DNA of 64,000 nt from Taenia hydatigena (GCA_036345935.2 JADWOT020000009.1:8203381-8267380); one strand, 5' to 3'; positions 1-12,905 are shown, numbered from the stretch's first letter. Notes: a model not told the origin generated them from the sequence alone. Made by a program: numbers and translations.

Positions 1-342
1 GTACTCTTTCGGATGGAGAGCAACACGCGTCGCCAATTGGACGAGATGATGGCGGAGATCAAGCATGCCTTGCTGGCGTCCGGCGTGGCCTTTAGTCAAA
101 CCGATCACCCACATCGTCTGCATTGCACCTGGGTAGTCGGCGGCACCACTCCGGAGACGGACTTAGACTCGGGTCTCCCCGTCACCAACGTCACTGGCTC
201 TGGGGAAATCTTGCGGCTGGAATTGGAGGTCTGCAAGCTTTCGAAGGAGGGCATGAATGGAGTGCGTTTCAAACGGCTTGCTGGTCCCGCGGCCGAATTC
301 AAACGTATCTCACAGAAGTTGGCGGAGGACCTGAAGCTTTGA
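1..342 (+). CDS. MARK: MARK/PAR-1 family Ser/Thr kinase, C-terminal exon (partial)
   Basis: Only the last part of the gene is in the window. The frame is open from base 1 and ends at TGA 340-342. The C-terminal end carries the signature of the KA1 (kinase-associated 1) domain of MARK/PAR-1 kinases: LELEVCKL, then NGVRFKRLAG, then the terminal KLAEDLKL, which in human MARKs reads MEVCKLP, NGVRFKRISG and KIANELKL. KA1 binds acidic phospholipids and helps autoinhibition; the kinases phosphorylate microtubule-associated proteins and set cell polarity. The ATG at 13 is internal, not a start, because the conserved region before the domain continues upstream of it. A poly-A signal AATAAA lies at 375-380, 33 nt after the stop. 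The kinase and UBA domains lie outside the window to the left. Identification is firm to family level; which MARK paralogue is not decidable. Confidence 0.9.
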   Translation, partial: VLFRMESNTRRQLDEMMAEIKHALLASGVAFSQTDHPHRLHCTWVVGGTTPETDLDSGLPVTNVTGSGEILRLELEVCKLSKEGMNGVRFKRLAGPAAEFKRISQKLAEDLKL

Positions 343-374
343 GGTGTGGCTCTTGCATTTTGTGTCTCGGTTCT

Positions 375-380
375 AATAAA
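375..380 (+). terminator. Poly-A signal of the MARK gene
   Basis: Canonical AATAAA 33 nt after the MARK stop codon, so the 3' UTR is very short. Confidence 0.7.
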
Positions 381-1690
381 GCGCCGCTGGAAGATGCCCC
401 CACTGTTGATGTGACGACAATATCTCGTCTCACCTTCCCTGTCAGCCACTCTCCAAACATGTAGAACTACCAAAATATTCCCCATTTTCGGCTTCACACA
501 CGCACCTCAGAAGAACACGAACACGCGTGTGCACTTATTGATGTGTTATCCCTTCACTCACCGACTCTCTCTTGTACCAGGAAAGAGTACTTCCGTACCT
601 CCACTTCTTTTCGCATTTCAGTCTTATCTCCTCCTTCAGAACCTGACTTCGCACGCCCTCCCGCCCTCACCACCAGCGTTTTTCAGCGTTCCCCCCACCC
701 CAGTGCACATGCACTCACCCACCTGCCCACTCAGCCCACCCGCCCTGATTTAAAACTGGCTTTTATTGTGCGTCATTGATGACGGTGATGATGACGACGA
801 CGAAATTCAAATATCTTATAAAGCAAGCCCATTTCTGACAATGAACGTGCATCGCATCAGGCCAAGACAAAATATTACGCCAATTTACACTCAATTAGCC
901 GCTAGAACTGCACCGTGCATGATTTCTTGCGCAGCTAGCGATTCTGTCTTACCGCATAAGCCTCTGAGATTTTGCGTTCGGGATGGATTTTGGTGGTAGC
1001 ATCATCCATAGTGAACTGAGGATTTGGTTACATCACATCATCCCAACTCGAGTCAGTAATCCAGGATATGGACATTAATGTTGCAGTACCAAAGATAATG
1101 GTCAAGCCCTCAATTCTATGGCGCTTTAAGTGGGGGAAGGGGGATTGGTCATTCAAAGCACCACGGCCAGGGAAGCTAGTGTCCGTCTAGATCACTCGAC
1201 TCTCGAGAAGAGTGAAGAGGAACTGAGGAGCTGCACCCAAGTCAAAGCACTCGGCGCATGAGCCGATGAAGGTGAAGGGTCATTCGTCATGGCCTAGGTA
1301 GCTAGTGACTTGTTGCCCATCAACCGTTCCACCGTCCCGGTGACTTAGCTCTGTGCAGATGTAACTGGAGGAAAAAACGCTTGATACGAAATATCTATTC
1401 TTCTGGTAGAAGGATCTAGATTTGCACGTCGCTATGGTATATGCTGCAAAAGTGACCGTGGCCTGGGAAAATAATAAAATTCACTGCCAGGATGAACGGC
1501 AAAAGAAAGGCGAAACAAATCATGGGGCTAAGATGGATTAACATACATCCAATGGCCGAATGGAGGAAAAAGAACATAATAAAAGCAGCAGATTTCTTTG
1601 AAATGTACGAATATGTACTAAACTAGACACCGGTGGAACGGAGACAGAAAACGCGGATTCTGGCTAGGGAGAAGGAAAGAAGGAGGCGCT
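381..1690. other. Intergenic region between convergent MARK and NDUFB5
   Basis: No reading frame here resembles a known protein. The start is pyrimidine-rich with many CAC/CTC runs, and 781-801 is a short GATGAC-rich run. MARK comes in from the left and NDUFB5 from the right, so this is a tail-to-tail interval holding the two 3' ends. Confidence 0.5.
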
Positions 1691-2600
1691 TTATCGTGAG
1701 ATCCAGTCGCCCCTTTCCTCGTTTAAGAGTTCCTCCTTGTGAGCACGCAGGACACCAGCTGGATTGACCGGAATGAATTGCCAGCCACGGTAGTCGCGGT
1801 GGACCAGTTCAGATTCTTGGAACCACTTTTCCTCAGCACTAAAGTATGTTTACATAATTCTATGAAAATCAGCAAACAAAAAGCAATGATGAGAAGACAT
1901 TGCAGTACCCACTGAAAAGCCATTTTCAGGGGGAGAGAAGATCTAAATACAACGTTTCAAATAATAGTACAAGTGCGATTTTGCCAATGGGAGGATGAAA
2001 TAAGCGCTTACTGTGCTAATAAAGAACACGCTAATTGCATTACATGAGGACTAGTGACTAATAATATTCACAAAATGCAAATTACACGAGTTCCATGGAA
2101 TCCATCGAACGTTTTAGGTAACCCAAATTGTTTTCATAAACGTGTTGAGGACTCCACATCATGTTTCGAGAAATGAACCGCGTAATGGGGTGCTTAGAGA
2201 AGTTGGCATAGAAATTCCAAAATACCTTGTAGTACTCCCAGTAACGTGGTTCATAATCATCAGGAGTTTCGACAAGTTCCGCTTGTCCGAAAAGTGTATT
2301 GATCAAAAAAGCCCCTAACACGCATGGAATCGCACCACACATAAAGAAAAAGTGCTGAATTTGGGTAGACTACGCATGAAATGGGCTCACCAACTCGTCA
2401 TAAAATTTCTCATTGATAAATCTCGTTTGCCTTACGACCATTTTATGATTACTTGAGTTTCGACAACTCAAAGCAACGATGCGATTTTTCGACCACCATT
2501 TCTTTGCGTATTCTGCGTCCGATTTGAAGAAGCTGTAGGATCGCAAATAGGGAGCAAGTGCCGCAAATCTATGCTGCACAGCACCAAGCCCGCGAAGCAT
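1691..2600 (-). CDS. NDUFB5: NADH dehydrogenase [ubiquinone] 1 beta subcomplex subunit 5 (NDUFB5/SGDH)
   Basis: Accessory subunit of the membrane arm of mitochondrial complex I. Exons on the - strand: 2600-2391, 2354-2226, 2192-2086, 1838-1691 (stop TAA 1693-1691); all phases fit and give 197 residues (human 189). The middle contains FGQAELVETP, a YWEYYK-HPITRF junction and WSPQHVYE, matching human FGQAELAEIP, HWEYYKHPISRW and DSPEKIYE. One membrane segment (MCGAIPCVLGAFLINTLFG) precedes it, and the basic N-terminus MLRGLGAVQHRF suits a mitochondrial targeting sequence. ATG 2600 is preferred; the in-frame codons upstream are not ATG. Introns 1 and 2 are 36 and 33 nt. Intron 2 splits YYK from HPI exactly where the human protein is continuous, so it is a real intron although it keeps the frame open. 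Intron 3 is 247 nt. Confidence 0.93.
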
Positions 2601-3232
2601 ATTCAAACGGTGCGGATGCAGCAGTGCGATAAGTAAGTCTGTGCAACCTTATAAATCCAATTAAAACCTTAATTTAGTCACATTTTTGATGTTTAAAGTC
2701 AGAAATTTGATAACGATAAAATAATTTTAAAAAAGATGGTTTTTAATATGGTGGATTATAAGATTTTTGTTTTGCAAGGCAAAATAATTAAGTTAGTCTA
2801 AGCTTAATAGAAGTTATCAATTAGATAAATAATGCAACCTATAAAGCTTTGGGAAACTTAAGCATTATGCTATATTTGAAGTCTTTAATACGCTTTAATT
2901 GCATCTCACGAATCTGCCATTGCGAAATTTATTTCATAAAAGTACTGATTTTACAAATCATTGACACAGACTTTAGACTGTAATACTTAATTCTTTAAAT
3001 GCGCTTTGTAGGCCAGTGGCGGGAAGTCAGTTTTGAACCACGTGACTGACGAACGTGGAGACTCCTCGGAGCGTGACGGACCTTTGGCCTGAACCCCCAT
3101 TCGTCGCCTAGCTGTATTTATTGCCCATATACAGTAAAGATGTATAAACGCACTCAGACTTCTACTGGCAAGGGTAACCAGGAGGAAGAGGAGGAACCCT
3201 CCACAAGACAACTAACTTTTAGCGACGGTGAT
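2601..3232. other. AT-rich intergenic stretch upstream of NDUFB5
   Basis: No gene seen. On the - strand a possible splice acceptor (TTGCACAG) sits about 40 nt upstream of the NDUFB5 ATG, so a 5' UTR exon or a spliced-leader acceptor is possible. The stretch 3000-3070, read on the - strand, resembles 4096-4170 on the + strand (shared CTGGCCTACRAAG and neighbouring bases), suggesting two diverged copies of an unnamed repeat. Confidence 0.4.
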
Positions 3233-3426
3233 TGTAGTACTTTGTTTGTTTGAACTACCGGTTTCGGTCAAGGTCACAGGGGTGGCCGTATTGCCCTAAC
3301 TGGTTGGGTTGGCCTCCGGGCCGTGCCGGCAGCCTATTTCCCTCTGTCCGGTGAATATATATATATATATATTTTACTCTAGCATTCTGCCTTCTTTTGC
3401 CTTCGAGGGAGCCTTGGGACGCTACA
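3233..3426 (+). mobile_element. Solo LTR of the TRIM-like element, sense
   Basis: A 194-bp sequence starting TGTAGTAC and ending GACGCTACA, flanked by the perfect 5-bp direct repeat GTGAT (3228-3232 and 3427-3431). The 5'-TG...CA-3' ends plus a 5-bp target duplication are LTR retrotransposon hallmarks. It includes the family's ATATAT core, here expanded. No internal region follows, so it is a solo LTR left by LTR-LTR recombination. Confidence 0.9.
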
Positions 3427-3550
3427 GTGATCCTTAGCCTGACCACGATCATTTTAATGCTTTGAATTACAAGCATTACACAAGGAAAGCCGTCAAGTGT
3501 TCTTCCATTGAGAATTGATCACTATATACAGACGGTTAAAAAACAATAAC

Positions 3551-3735
3551 TGTAGCGTCCAGAGCTCCCTCGAAGGAAAAAGAAGGCAGAATGCTAGGGT
3601 AGAACATATATATTCAACGGACAGAGGAAAATAGGCTGCTGGCATGGCCCGGAGGCCAGCCCACGCAGCTAGGACAGTACGGCCACCCCTGCGACCTTGA
3701 CCGAAACCAGTAGTTCCAGCAAACAAAGTACTACA
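3551..3735 (-). mobile_element. Solo LTR of the TRIM-like element, antisense
   Basis: A 185-bp copy reading TGTAGCGTCC...GTACTACA on the + strand, the reverse complement of the copy at 3233. Flanked by the perfect 5-bp repeat ATAAC on both sides (3546-3550, 3736-3740). Confidence 0.9.
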
Positions 3736-3928
3736 ATAACTACTCACCATAATCTCGGTTAGACTACATCGTTCCGCCTTCTGTATAACACTCTTGCAGA
3801 CAGCTCTTTCTTTCCATTCTCTCCCTTTCTTCCACCCTTACTATGAGAAGGTTGGTTATTTTTAGACATCTTTATTATAAGCAAAAGGAAGATAAAGGAA
3901 AATTTGGTCTAAGTATCCAAGACGAGGG

Positions 3929-4095
3929 TGTAGCGTCTCGAGGCTCCCTCGAAGGCAACAGAAGGCAGAATGCTAGAGTAGAATATATATATATATATAT
4001 ATATATTCAACAGACAGAGGGAAGTAACCTGCTTGCCTGGCTCGGAGGCCAGCCTATTCATCTAGGGCAATACGGCCACCCATGTGACTACTACG
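3929..4095 (-). mobile_element. Solo LTR of the TRIM-like element, antisense, internally deleted
   Basis: Starts TGTAGCGTC and ends near TACTACG. About 30 bp of the usual promoter-distal end (the CTTGACCGAAACCGG part) is missing after GTGAC at 4088. Flanked by GAGGG on both sides (3924-3928, 4096-4100), so the deletion happened after insertion. The AT core is an expanded (TA)n run. Confidence 0.8.
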
Positions 4096-4441
4096 GAGGG
4101 CTCCTCAAACTCTGAGGAGCGACCACTTTGACCGACGACCAGGTTAAATTTGTCCTCCCGCCTCTGGCCTACGAAGGACATTAAAAGTACATAAGCATTA
4201 CAACTCTCCCTAGATATACCATACATCAAAGTTGTTCTTAGCAAAAACTCGTTGGAATTCGTTGCAACAATGATTTGCAATTCGAGGCCTCCCTGCCTGA
4301 AGTGCGCGATTTTGGTGCCTCTGATTGGTTTCGAGGCATGAGCATTCCCGCACAGACAAAGTTCCGCACAGTACTGGAATTCTATCACTTGTAAAAAACA
4401 TCGTTATCGACGAGGCGCCTTTGCGACCCCAAAAATGAATT

Positions 4442-4629
4442 TGTAGTACTTTGTTTGTCTGAACTGCCGGTCCCGGTCAGGGTTACAGAGGTGGCCGCAT
4501 TGCCCTAGCTGCGTAGGCCGGCCTTTGGGCCATGCCAGCACCTTATTTCTCTCTGCCCGTTGAATACATATATACTCTACTCTAGCATTCTGCCTTCTTT
4601 TGCCTTCGAGGGAGCCTCGGGACGCTGCG
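4442..4629 (+). mobile_element. Solo LTR of the TRIM-like element, sense
   Basis: A 188-bp copy starting TGTAGTACTTTG. The end is mutated (GACGCTGCG for GACGCTACA). Imperfect 5-bp flanks GAATT and GCATT (4 of 5 match) fit an old target duplication. Confidence 0.8.
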
Positions 4630-7600
4630 GCATTATTTACTACCAGCATTCCTGCTGCTGTTATCTGCTCTCCACGTAGTCCAGATAATTTGAATACCGA
4701 CACTTGATCACCTGATTTAGCTAAAGCCAGCTCCACCTCTTAGTAAATTTTGCCGACAAGTTTATTTAATAAATCAACGCGCAAGCATATTAATAGTACA
4801 TTAGGACACAGGGAAGTCATGTAAAAGTGGCAATTGATGCATCAACTTGGGATGGGCTCTGGCAAAGCCAGCACCTGTGTCTACCATCGGCGGTCTTGGA
4901 GCAGGCTCTAGGTGTATAAAAATTAAAAACTATTATTTGGGTAGCAAAATACCATAAGATTTAAATTCTTTTTCGGAATGCTTGAAAGGATACAGCTCTC
5001 TCCAGACATTTTGACGTCCTGAACACACACACACACAAATAATATTTAGCCATCTGTTTATGGATAAGTTAAAAGTTCACAGGAAAGATTTTAACTACAA
5101 CGGCGTATAAAATAATCCGACCTATTATACGATCAGTAATCCAAAGAATATTCTAGAATACTCCGCAACAACGTTTTATTAATCTTTACTGATTTGTACG
5201 CACTAAATATACCCATCAAAAAGAAGAAAAACAACAGATCCAAAGTTACACGGGATTTTAAAAGGAAAGCACTTTTACAACCACATAAAAATAGGCGAAA
5301 GAAGAAAACACTTGTGGTGGCAGTAAACAATAATGCATCCGAAAGGAGTATCAAGCCCAAATTCTGAGCAGTTTTATATTCCTGATAGTTTGTAAATCGC
5401 ATTCCTTTCCCGGAGTAGTGCTGTCCCTTGCGGATAGCACCACTGGAAATGCCACGCGGGACTGCGAGCTCCAAATGCCATCGGAAAGCGCCAGGCGTCA
5501 GGGGAGTCTTCAGTTGTCGTGGTAGAAAAGGCGTTTACTCTTTCCTCAGGCACAACGCTTACTATTTGTGCTTTTGCAGATCTAAAATAGGTTCTTAAAA
5601 AACAATAAATAACATAACTGGAATCTGCTAGAGCACCGTATGCTAACGAAAAATGGTATTTTCTCGAGGTAATTCCCCTTGTATCTTCAATTCGTAAAAC
5701 CTTGTGCATCTATGCGGACCCTGCCAACTAACATATCCACCGGTTCCTTTCCGTCTGCCAACTTGGCAGTCCCCTTTAAGACGGCTTGCTCGGTAGACTA
5801 CTGAGGTGTTCTTGTTCACTTGTGAGCTGCTGAAACCGTGTGATGTGAATAAAGGTAAACTTAATCAGGGCATACAGGAAATAAAGACATCCCCATCAAC
5901 AACAATCCGTTAGTAGGCTATGGCTTTGCAGATGAAATTCTTTAACTAGGTACATATGAGTTTCCTAACATTTTCAGCTGAAGCACTCGGCCGACCTATC
6001 TGTTATCTTTGTACCAACGTGGACAACGGCGGTATTCCATCAAGTAGATCGAGCGCAACACCCAAACAAGGAAATGGCGGTGAAACAATGAGAATGACTA
6101 ATTTTTGACGTGATAACTGAAATGTCTGCCTACAGGTGAGAGCAATAGTAAATAAAGTCCATATCCTCAGGATCTGTCAGGGGTCGGGAAATGCAACTTC
6201 CACGAGGCATAAGCTTCGCCAAATCTTTTTCCACTTTAATATCATAAGCTTCGGATCTAACTCTGATAGTGAAGGCATACCATTGTTGTCATCTTTGCGG
6301 CAAACGACTAATTATAAATGTATTTTAAGCTTAATAAGGTTCTTTGTTTCTAAATTTAGGAAGCAGTAGGTTACCTCCTTTGGTTTTGAGAAGGTAAAGT
6401 ATTCTCAATGCCCAGGTCCGATCAGAAAGATTGATCTAACTTGGTAGATCCAGAGCACCATTGCAACAATCGTGGTAAATGAATGGACGCCTTCACCCTC
6501 TTCCGTGTGGTTCTCTTCGAACACTTCGTTGGTGACTTTCCAAATGACGCTCTAACCAGAATTGCGCACGACGCTCTTGATGTTGGCGAGGGCTTCATGG
6601 ACGCAGCATTTGAGAACTTGCCTTATGGGAGGTCGGACTGAGGTGATAACCGAAGCTGATAGCAAACGAAGTCACGTACAACAAAATCCCCATATATGTA
6701 GTTTTTGATGTAATTCGCGGCATTCTGTATGCGCCATAGCTTAAAGCGGACATTTCAAATCGTAGTCAGTTTCAAAGCAGCCAACTCCCAACGTAATTAC
6801 TGTGCCATTGCAACCTCCAAAACAAACGGAGGGTAAATCACAATCGGAGGTGCTGGAAACACAGAAAGACAGCCGGGGGATGCGAACTTTCACTAAACAA
6901 AACCACAGAGTAGATTTAGCCAAATGACTTTGCGATGCAATACCCCAGCCTCGTTTTTAACCTCGCGGCTGGCCGCGAACGGTAAGTGGATGAGCTTGTG
7001 GTAAAGGCGGGAGCCTGGAGGCTTTCGCACGCCTGTGAAAGGCGTGTACACGCTCTGAACTGACCCGGAACGGCGGCCTTGCGGATGCTGAGGGCACCAT
7101 CGGACTAACCAGTGAGCATCCACGTGTGAACAAACGAGTTTACGTGTAAATTGGGCTTCATAAATACTGCCGTTTGGCTTCCTAAATTTCGCAACGCATT
7201 AAACCATTAAGTTACTTCACTTAGGTTAAGCACAAAAAACGCTAACATATAATTAAATGGAAGTAAACAATCAGGTAAACAAGTTTCTCCTGCTTCTGGA
7301 TACTAGTTCACTGTAGTAACCTGTTGTAGCTTGAAGGGATTTGGGAGATACGGTTGTTTGTACGAACTAGAGAGCCTCTTACCGTGCTAATCATGACCGA
7401 TCTCCTAGTCAGAAAGCTCATACCGTAAAATGCGGTTTGGACCCAACGCAATTCAAGATTGCCTGGTTTTTGAACCGAACTCAGAATCTTCCCGCCAGAT
7501 TTGCATGGCATTTGGTTTTGAACAACTGGATTTTGCTTCTGAACCACTCACACAGACACGACGATCGGGCAGATCCCTTTCTTTTGATAGTGAAGAAATG

Positions 7601-10600
7601 AGTATCGAAACTGATTAGGATAAATCAAGGTTAACGTGACAAGAATAAAATCGTTGACACCTCCATCAACCTGTCAAGTCACAAAAGTTCAGCAAAGGCG
7701 TACGAGATGTCACGCTTTAACAGATGGCGGACAGTGGGTCGCAAAGACTCGACTAAAGCTTCACTTCTCGTACTTTGTGAAAAACATGCATTCAAGGAGG
7801 GACTGTTTGCTGAACGATGCAAGGAGAAATGTCCTTTTCTATTTCAACATTCAGCTAAAGGGAATTATTATGGATAACAAACTTATTATTCACCTCTTTT
7901 GTGTGCATATGTGTAGCAGACTGCAGATCCAATCGTTCACTTCCTATCCCTCGCCAAATGTCAGCCACCTAAGTCAGAGGTAGGCTCGACACCTAGGGCC
8001 GCAAAGAAGCCTCAAGAACAGTAAAAACTACACACAAGCCTAGGAGGCGACACTTGACCTGCTTGTGAGATGATAAACACGTTAAGGTGATTGACAGGCA
8101 CCGCCTCATCCCTTGCGCTCTCCTGATGACATTGCTCCAGGCGTTTATCACCTCTTTTTCGTATTAGGCAATCGCACAAGCAACCCAAAATAACCTTAAG
8201 AGGTGTATGTGAGGTGGAAAGGGGTTCACCTACAGCCGGGTCGCTTGCTTCTGGGTGTAGAGGTGGGAGTTGCAAGTTTGTGTTTCAGTTAGAGGAAGAT
8301 TGTAGCTTGTAATAGTGATAGTCTTAAAGGCTATTTTTAACTACTCCGTGTAAAAATCGAACAAGCGTACATCCTTCAAGGCAAAACAATTGGGAAACTG
8401 AACCACTTCAAAGGCACACAATTTTATAGAAGTGAACACATTTGCAAATGTAGGCTCGAAAAAAATTTCCATAACAAGTTAAGGTATTGGTCATGACAAG
8501 CTAAGCTGATGGAAGGATGCACTGTTTCAAATTTTATTTGGGTCCGTATCCATCCTTGCCACAGTTGTCCACTGAATGCTACGCTTCAACGCCTGCTAGG
8601 CCACGCAGAACCAATTTTTCTGACCCAGACACGTAGGACTGACGTAGCTCTCAAGCAAGCTTAAGGCAGTCCATACACTGAAAAGTTGCTGACACGTATC
8701 TTACACAAGCACTATCCGCATTTTTAAATAACCAGAGGAAACTGTCTTAGCCAGTTGTGGAAGTTGGTCCACTTTAGTAGAACATGAAGCATACTTAGAT
8801 ATCAAAGAGGTTGGCGTAGTTGAGAACCCCAAATCACGCTGGCTTTATGGTGAATGAAGTATGCCATTCCACTACCGATTGGGCTGCTTACTCATTTTTG
8901 AATTTAGCTTCCACCTCGGCAAAAATACCATAAATACCCTGCTTGCCATAGTGGATAGTTGCAAAATAAATGGGGTAAGGATTGAAGCCAATGAGATGAA
9001 AAACGGTAGGCGATAAGCAAAAACTTGTGATGTTTAACGTAGTTGCAGAGCAGCAGCATGTTAGCGGGGATGTACCGCCCATCACCCTAATGATAACGCT
9101 CACAGCAACGCTTCTTGGCAAAATGGCAGACGAGCACCTCCTTGGCGCATTTTTCTGCACCTCTGCCTCTGCACCATTCAATTTGCGGTGAAGGAGGATT
9201 CGCAGGTCCTCTCACATACACCTGATCGGCTTGGCGGCTGACGGGCGGGCCGTGACCTCAACTCCTGTGTACTCCACCTCCATCTCGAACTTCGCCTCCT
9301 GACCACAGGAGTGCCCTACCTCGACAACCACCACGCGGCCTCACTCCGTGTATGTATTCGACTGTCCATCCAGAGATCCGCATAAGTAGACGTGCCCTAA
9401 GTTGATAAAGAACTGCACTAAGTTCTTCGACACTGCCCCACCTGACAAACATGAGGGAGGCAGATACTTTACTTCTTTTCTGTTTTACAATTAGTGCAGG
9501 ATATGTATCGTTTCACAGGGGCTAATAGACAATGGTTGCATCTTTTGGCTCGACAGTAAGGCCTTAATGTTCTCACGAAACATGTTGCCAGTCTTCCGCT
9601 TTTAATGGAGACCACTTATTGTAGCTTGCGTGGCCTTGGGCAAAGATGGGTATTTATGACTACCGTAATGGGTAAACTACCTTTTTCTAATACCTTAAAT
9701 GAGTATTAATGCATGAAAAATAGTTATAACACTAGGGTTTTGGGTTGCCGCGTTTACTGCGGAAATGTATTTCTGCAAAAACGGGCTATTGTTGAACTCT
9801 CGTTGCCAGGCGATATAAGGCTAAGGGCCGACCTGTCCAAGTATTATACCTATTTTGCCTTCAGAAAAGTCTCAGAGTGCGAAACTTGCATAAAATGAAC
9901 ACCTTTCTTATCCTAACAAATATGCGCAGCTTGCAAGCATTTATCTTCTCCAATAACTCACTCACCTTTAATCTATGAGACTCATGATAAATTATCGTTA
10001 AGTGAAACCTACGCAGACGTAAGAATTCGGATCAAGCTTCTAATGCCATTATAGCAGATTGCACTCCGTCAGGAACTGCAGCTTCATGCATCACTGTGGG
10101 GAATTTGCGCAATGAACAAGGCCGCATGACGATACTCAACCCTTAATCCCCTCCAGCAGCTATTCCAAACTTGACAGAGGTAAACTATCGCTTTAGCTTT
10201 CTGCAGCAGTGATTGGAGGTGTGACAGACGACGAGGCGATGCCTGCAGTAGAGGTACCTCGTCAAACGCACATCTTGACGACAGGATTCGCAAGGGCTTC
10301 AGTACTTCCTAGAGGGGGCAAGGGCCATTGTGTGTCACCAGTGGGTTACGGCTGACTCGACCAACGACAGGGAAAAGTACCTTCATTCCACCACCAGCTG
10401 GCAGAGATCAGACAAAACTTGTTCGCCGTCCGGATTGGTTCTATTGACCAGCCGAAGAATGCACCCGACATTCTACAGTGGGTGATTGTCAAAGCCAGAC
10501 GGGGTTAGTGAGATAGCCAATGTGGATACGTAAGCGTGACTGCTCATTGTAACAAGTCATCTTTGGTTGCACAATAGTGATCTGTTAAAAGAAGTTGACC

Positions 10601-12159
10601 CAGACCCACCGCACGCGTGAGTGCGCACGTGCTATCACCCTGTCCCAGACGGAGACCGTAACCCCGATATCTGTTTGTAACTAGTAAAATGGCACACAAT
10701 ATAAATAAAAATGTTATTTTCTGGTGCTCTCGGTACAATTAATTGCAACGATAATGTACTTTGTTCCTCTGTGTGGGTTGGTCTCCCACACTGGAGCGTG
10801 GCCATTTGGTCATGCTAATAAACTCCCACCTCTTCAATACAGCCTATTACGACCCTAAGGAAGGCTGAAAGGCTAAAAATTATTATTCCGAACCACCTCG
10901 AAAAGTGATCTCACTACGTACTTCAATAAAAAGGCATTGAATTGCATTCTAATAAACCGATGTTCTCACAGTAGCATTCTAGCAACGGGTCTTTCTTCCT
11001 AACGATCAGTTGATAACTATTGACTAAAGCAGTCACGAGGTTCGAAAAAAGGCTAGCACAGTGAAGAAAGGGAGCCATTTTAACTGGGGATCATTTACAT
11101 GGCCCTAACTTCTGTATTACTTCCGATCGCGCACACAAGACTTCTGTACCCGTGATAAATCCGTGTTTGGGATGGATGTATTTGGAAGAGTTGGTGCTCA
11201 AACTGTGTGGTCTCTTTGTATCACTTTCAACTCCCAATGTCATCTTGATAAAGTGTTTGCAATCTAAAGTCCACAGCCTCTCAGCTTCTCTGTACTCCTG
11301 ATAATAAATGCCTCTGCATACTTGGATGCACCGTGACGTTTTCAAAGATGACTCGAAGTATTAACGTCTCACAGACTCATTTTTAACCAATCTATCACAG
11401 GCGTGGCTTCTAGAAATGAAGGCATTAGAACGCGGGAGATAGGAGCATACCAACAATGAACATTAGCAAATTCAGTATTGACGAAAGAGAAAAGGGTTGG
11501 GTTAGAGTTATGCGTAGTTTGATGAGAGGAACGAAGAAAAATAAAGTGATGAGTACAAAACGATGCCGCTACTGGAGGGGTAGAGGAAATAATGCAGAAT
11601 GCAATTACGGGTACGAAAGTGAAGACAGAGGTTGGCTACGTGCAGTTGCACACCTAACGAAGCGGAACTTGAGGAGGTGGCGAGACAGCAGTGGCGATTT
11701 TGATGCGGCGAAACATGGATAAGATACCTGTAAAAAGTGACATCTCATTAATTTTATGGTAATAAGTGGAATGCGTACTAACCTAACATGGTGGTTTGAT
11801 AATTACAGTTCACCATGTTCATCCACCTTTAAGTCGACTGATGCCGCGGAGAGAGATTCACAGAGTGTTCCAATGCAGACAAATAAAATGATCACGAAGT
11901 AATGACAATGGAGGGGATGGTTTAATCATCCGCAAGGCAAAAAATGAAAAAAACGGACTGCACAATTTCTAATACCAACCTTACCAACGAGTTCAGGCAA
12001 AATGTCTTCACAGCAATACGATTCCTGCTTTGCTACAGTGTCTTCCTAAGAGTTCAGAGGAGGACCACAACGAAACATTGGTAGTAGTGGAATCCGAACC
12101 CACTGCTGAAGGGCAAATACGTTTGTTTCCATTTCTGAATGATACACTGTAACCTGACG
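4630..12159. other. Gene-poor intergenic DNA
   Basis: I recognise no protein-coding exon in this 7.5 kb. The open frames (for example - strand 5374-5709, 111 codons, and 6893-7123) match no family I know and have no supporting splice structure. A (CA)n microsatellite lies at 5023-5037. Two stretches (6960-7120 and 9230-9440) are GC-richer than their surroundings and may be old repeats, but I cannot define their ends. Confidence 0.4.
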
Positions 12160-12905
12160 GGAGAAGGTCATCTGTCACTGAGGAGACGATGTGTGGAGGA
12201 AACTCCTTACGAGAGTGTTAGAAAAGGCGTCTACATTTGGCAGATTACTCAGTCCCACGTGCCGCACAAACGCCATCAACAACCGAGGAGACACAATTAG
12301 TGAACCATTTGGCAGTTCGTTGCCAAAGTGTCAACGGTATTTGGATGACGATGTCAATTATGCGAACACACGATACCTCCTCCACCTCTCCACTCACGAG
12401 GTAGACCCATGAAGACGTACAGTTGGAGGGCACTCAAGTGAGGACAAACTGCCAAGCACGTGCAGGCGCCAAACATGAATCCCGTTCAAACACTGAAAGC
12501 TCCGTCTTTTATTAAGCAACCCACCCTTTAGGTCAGTGTACATACTGCTTTCGATGGGGAAGATGAGATGGCAACAACGTGGACAATCATCCAGTTTGCA
12601 GTAGTATGAGGACAGTACATTTCTTTTTCATCAATACATTTTCGTGATGGGACGAAACCTTAGATCAGTGACAGTAGGAACAAATGTCTACTCAGCTGCA
12701 CGTGAATTCGTTGACCGGTGCTGATGCCTCGTCGTGAATGATCCTTTGTGATGGTTGATGCGGGAGGTAGAACAAGAGGCTCGGTGGAGTGAGCCCTTAA
12801 CATAAGAGAGAGTTTATGTAAGGCTCTCTGTATGTATTTTACCTTGTGTTTGATTACGTGGCTAACTAGGTCTTCTCTGATTGTGCTTCCACTTTGTCAA
12901 CTATC
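12160..12905 (+). repeat. Longer dispersed repeat, copy A (TRIM-related internal region)
   Basis: Shares near-identical sequence with copies at 24492-25013 (inverted) and 25456-26095. The well-conserved core runs about 12160-12715; after that only patches such as GATTGTGCTT are shared with copy C. Relative to the other copies it has an extra block of about 40 bp near 12567-12606. It contains AACGCCATCAACAACCGAGG and TGTGATGGTTGATGCGGGAG, which correspond to the 5' and 3' parts of the TRIM internal region at 53830-54354. Upstream, 12088-12115 (CATTGGTAGTAGTGG and following) resembles the TRIM primer-binding site. Small open frames on both strands are shared by all copies only because the copies are alike; I do not call them genes. 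Confidence 0.7.

Noticed and set aside
2082..2342. Reading NDUFB5 exons 2 and 3 as one continuous exon
   Set aside because: The open frame runs through, but removing 2225-2193 (GT...AG) restores the uninterrupted YYKHPITRF found in the family.
5133..5709. Overlapping open frames of 111 and 113 codons on the - strand
   Set aside because: The two overlap in different frames, show no family motif and have no partner exons.
10548..10841. Possible unrelated solo LTR (TGTAAC...AATACA with an internal AATAAA)
   Set aside because: No target duplication and no second copy in the window.
12191..12433. Small open frames (62-73 codons) repeated in all three copies of the longer repeat
   Set aside because: They occur on both strands at the same place; their conservation follows from recent copy similarity, not from coding constraint.
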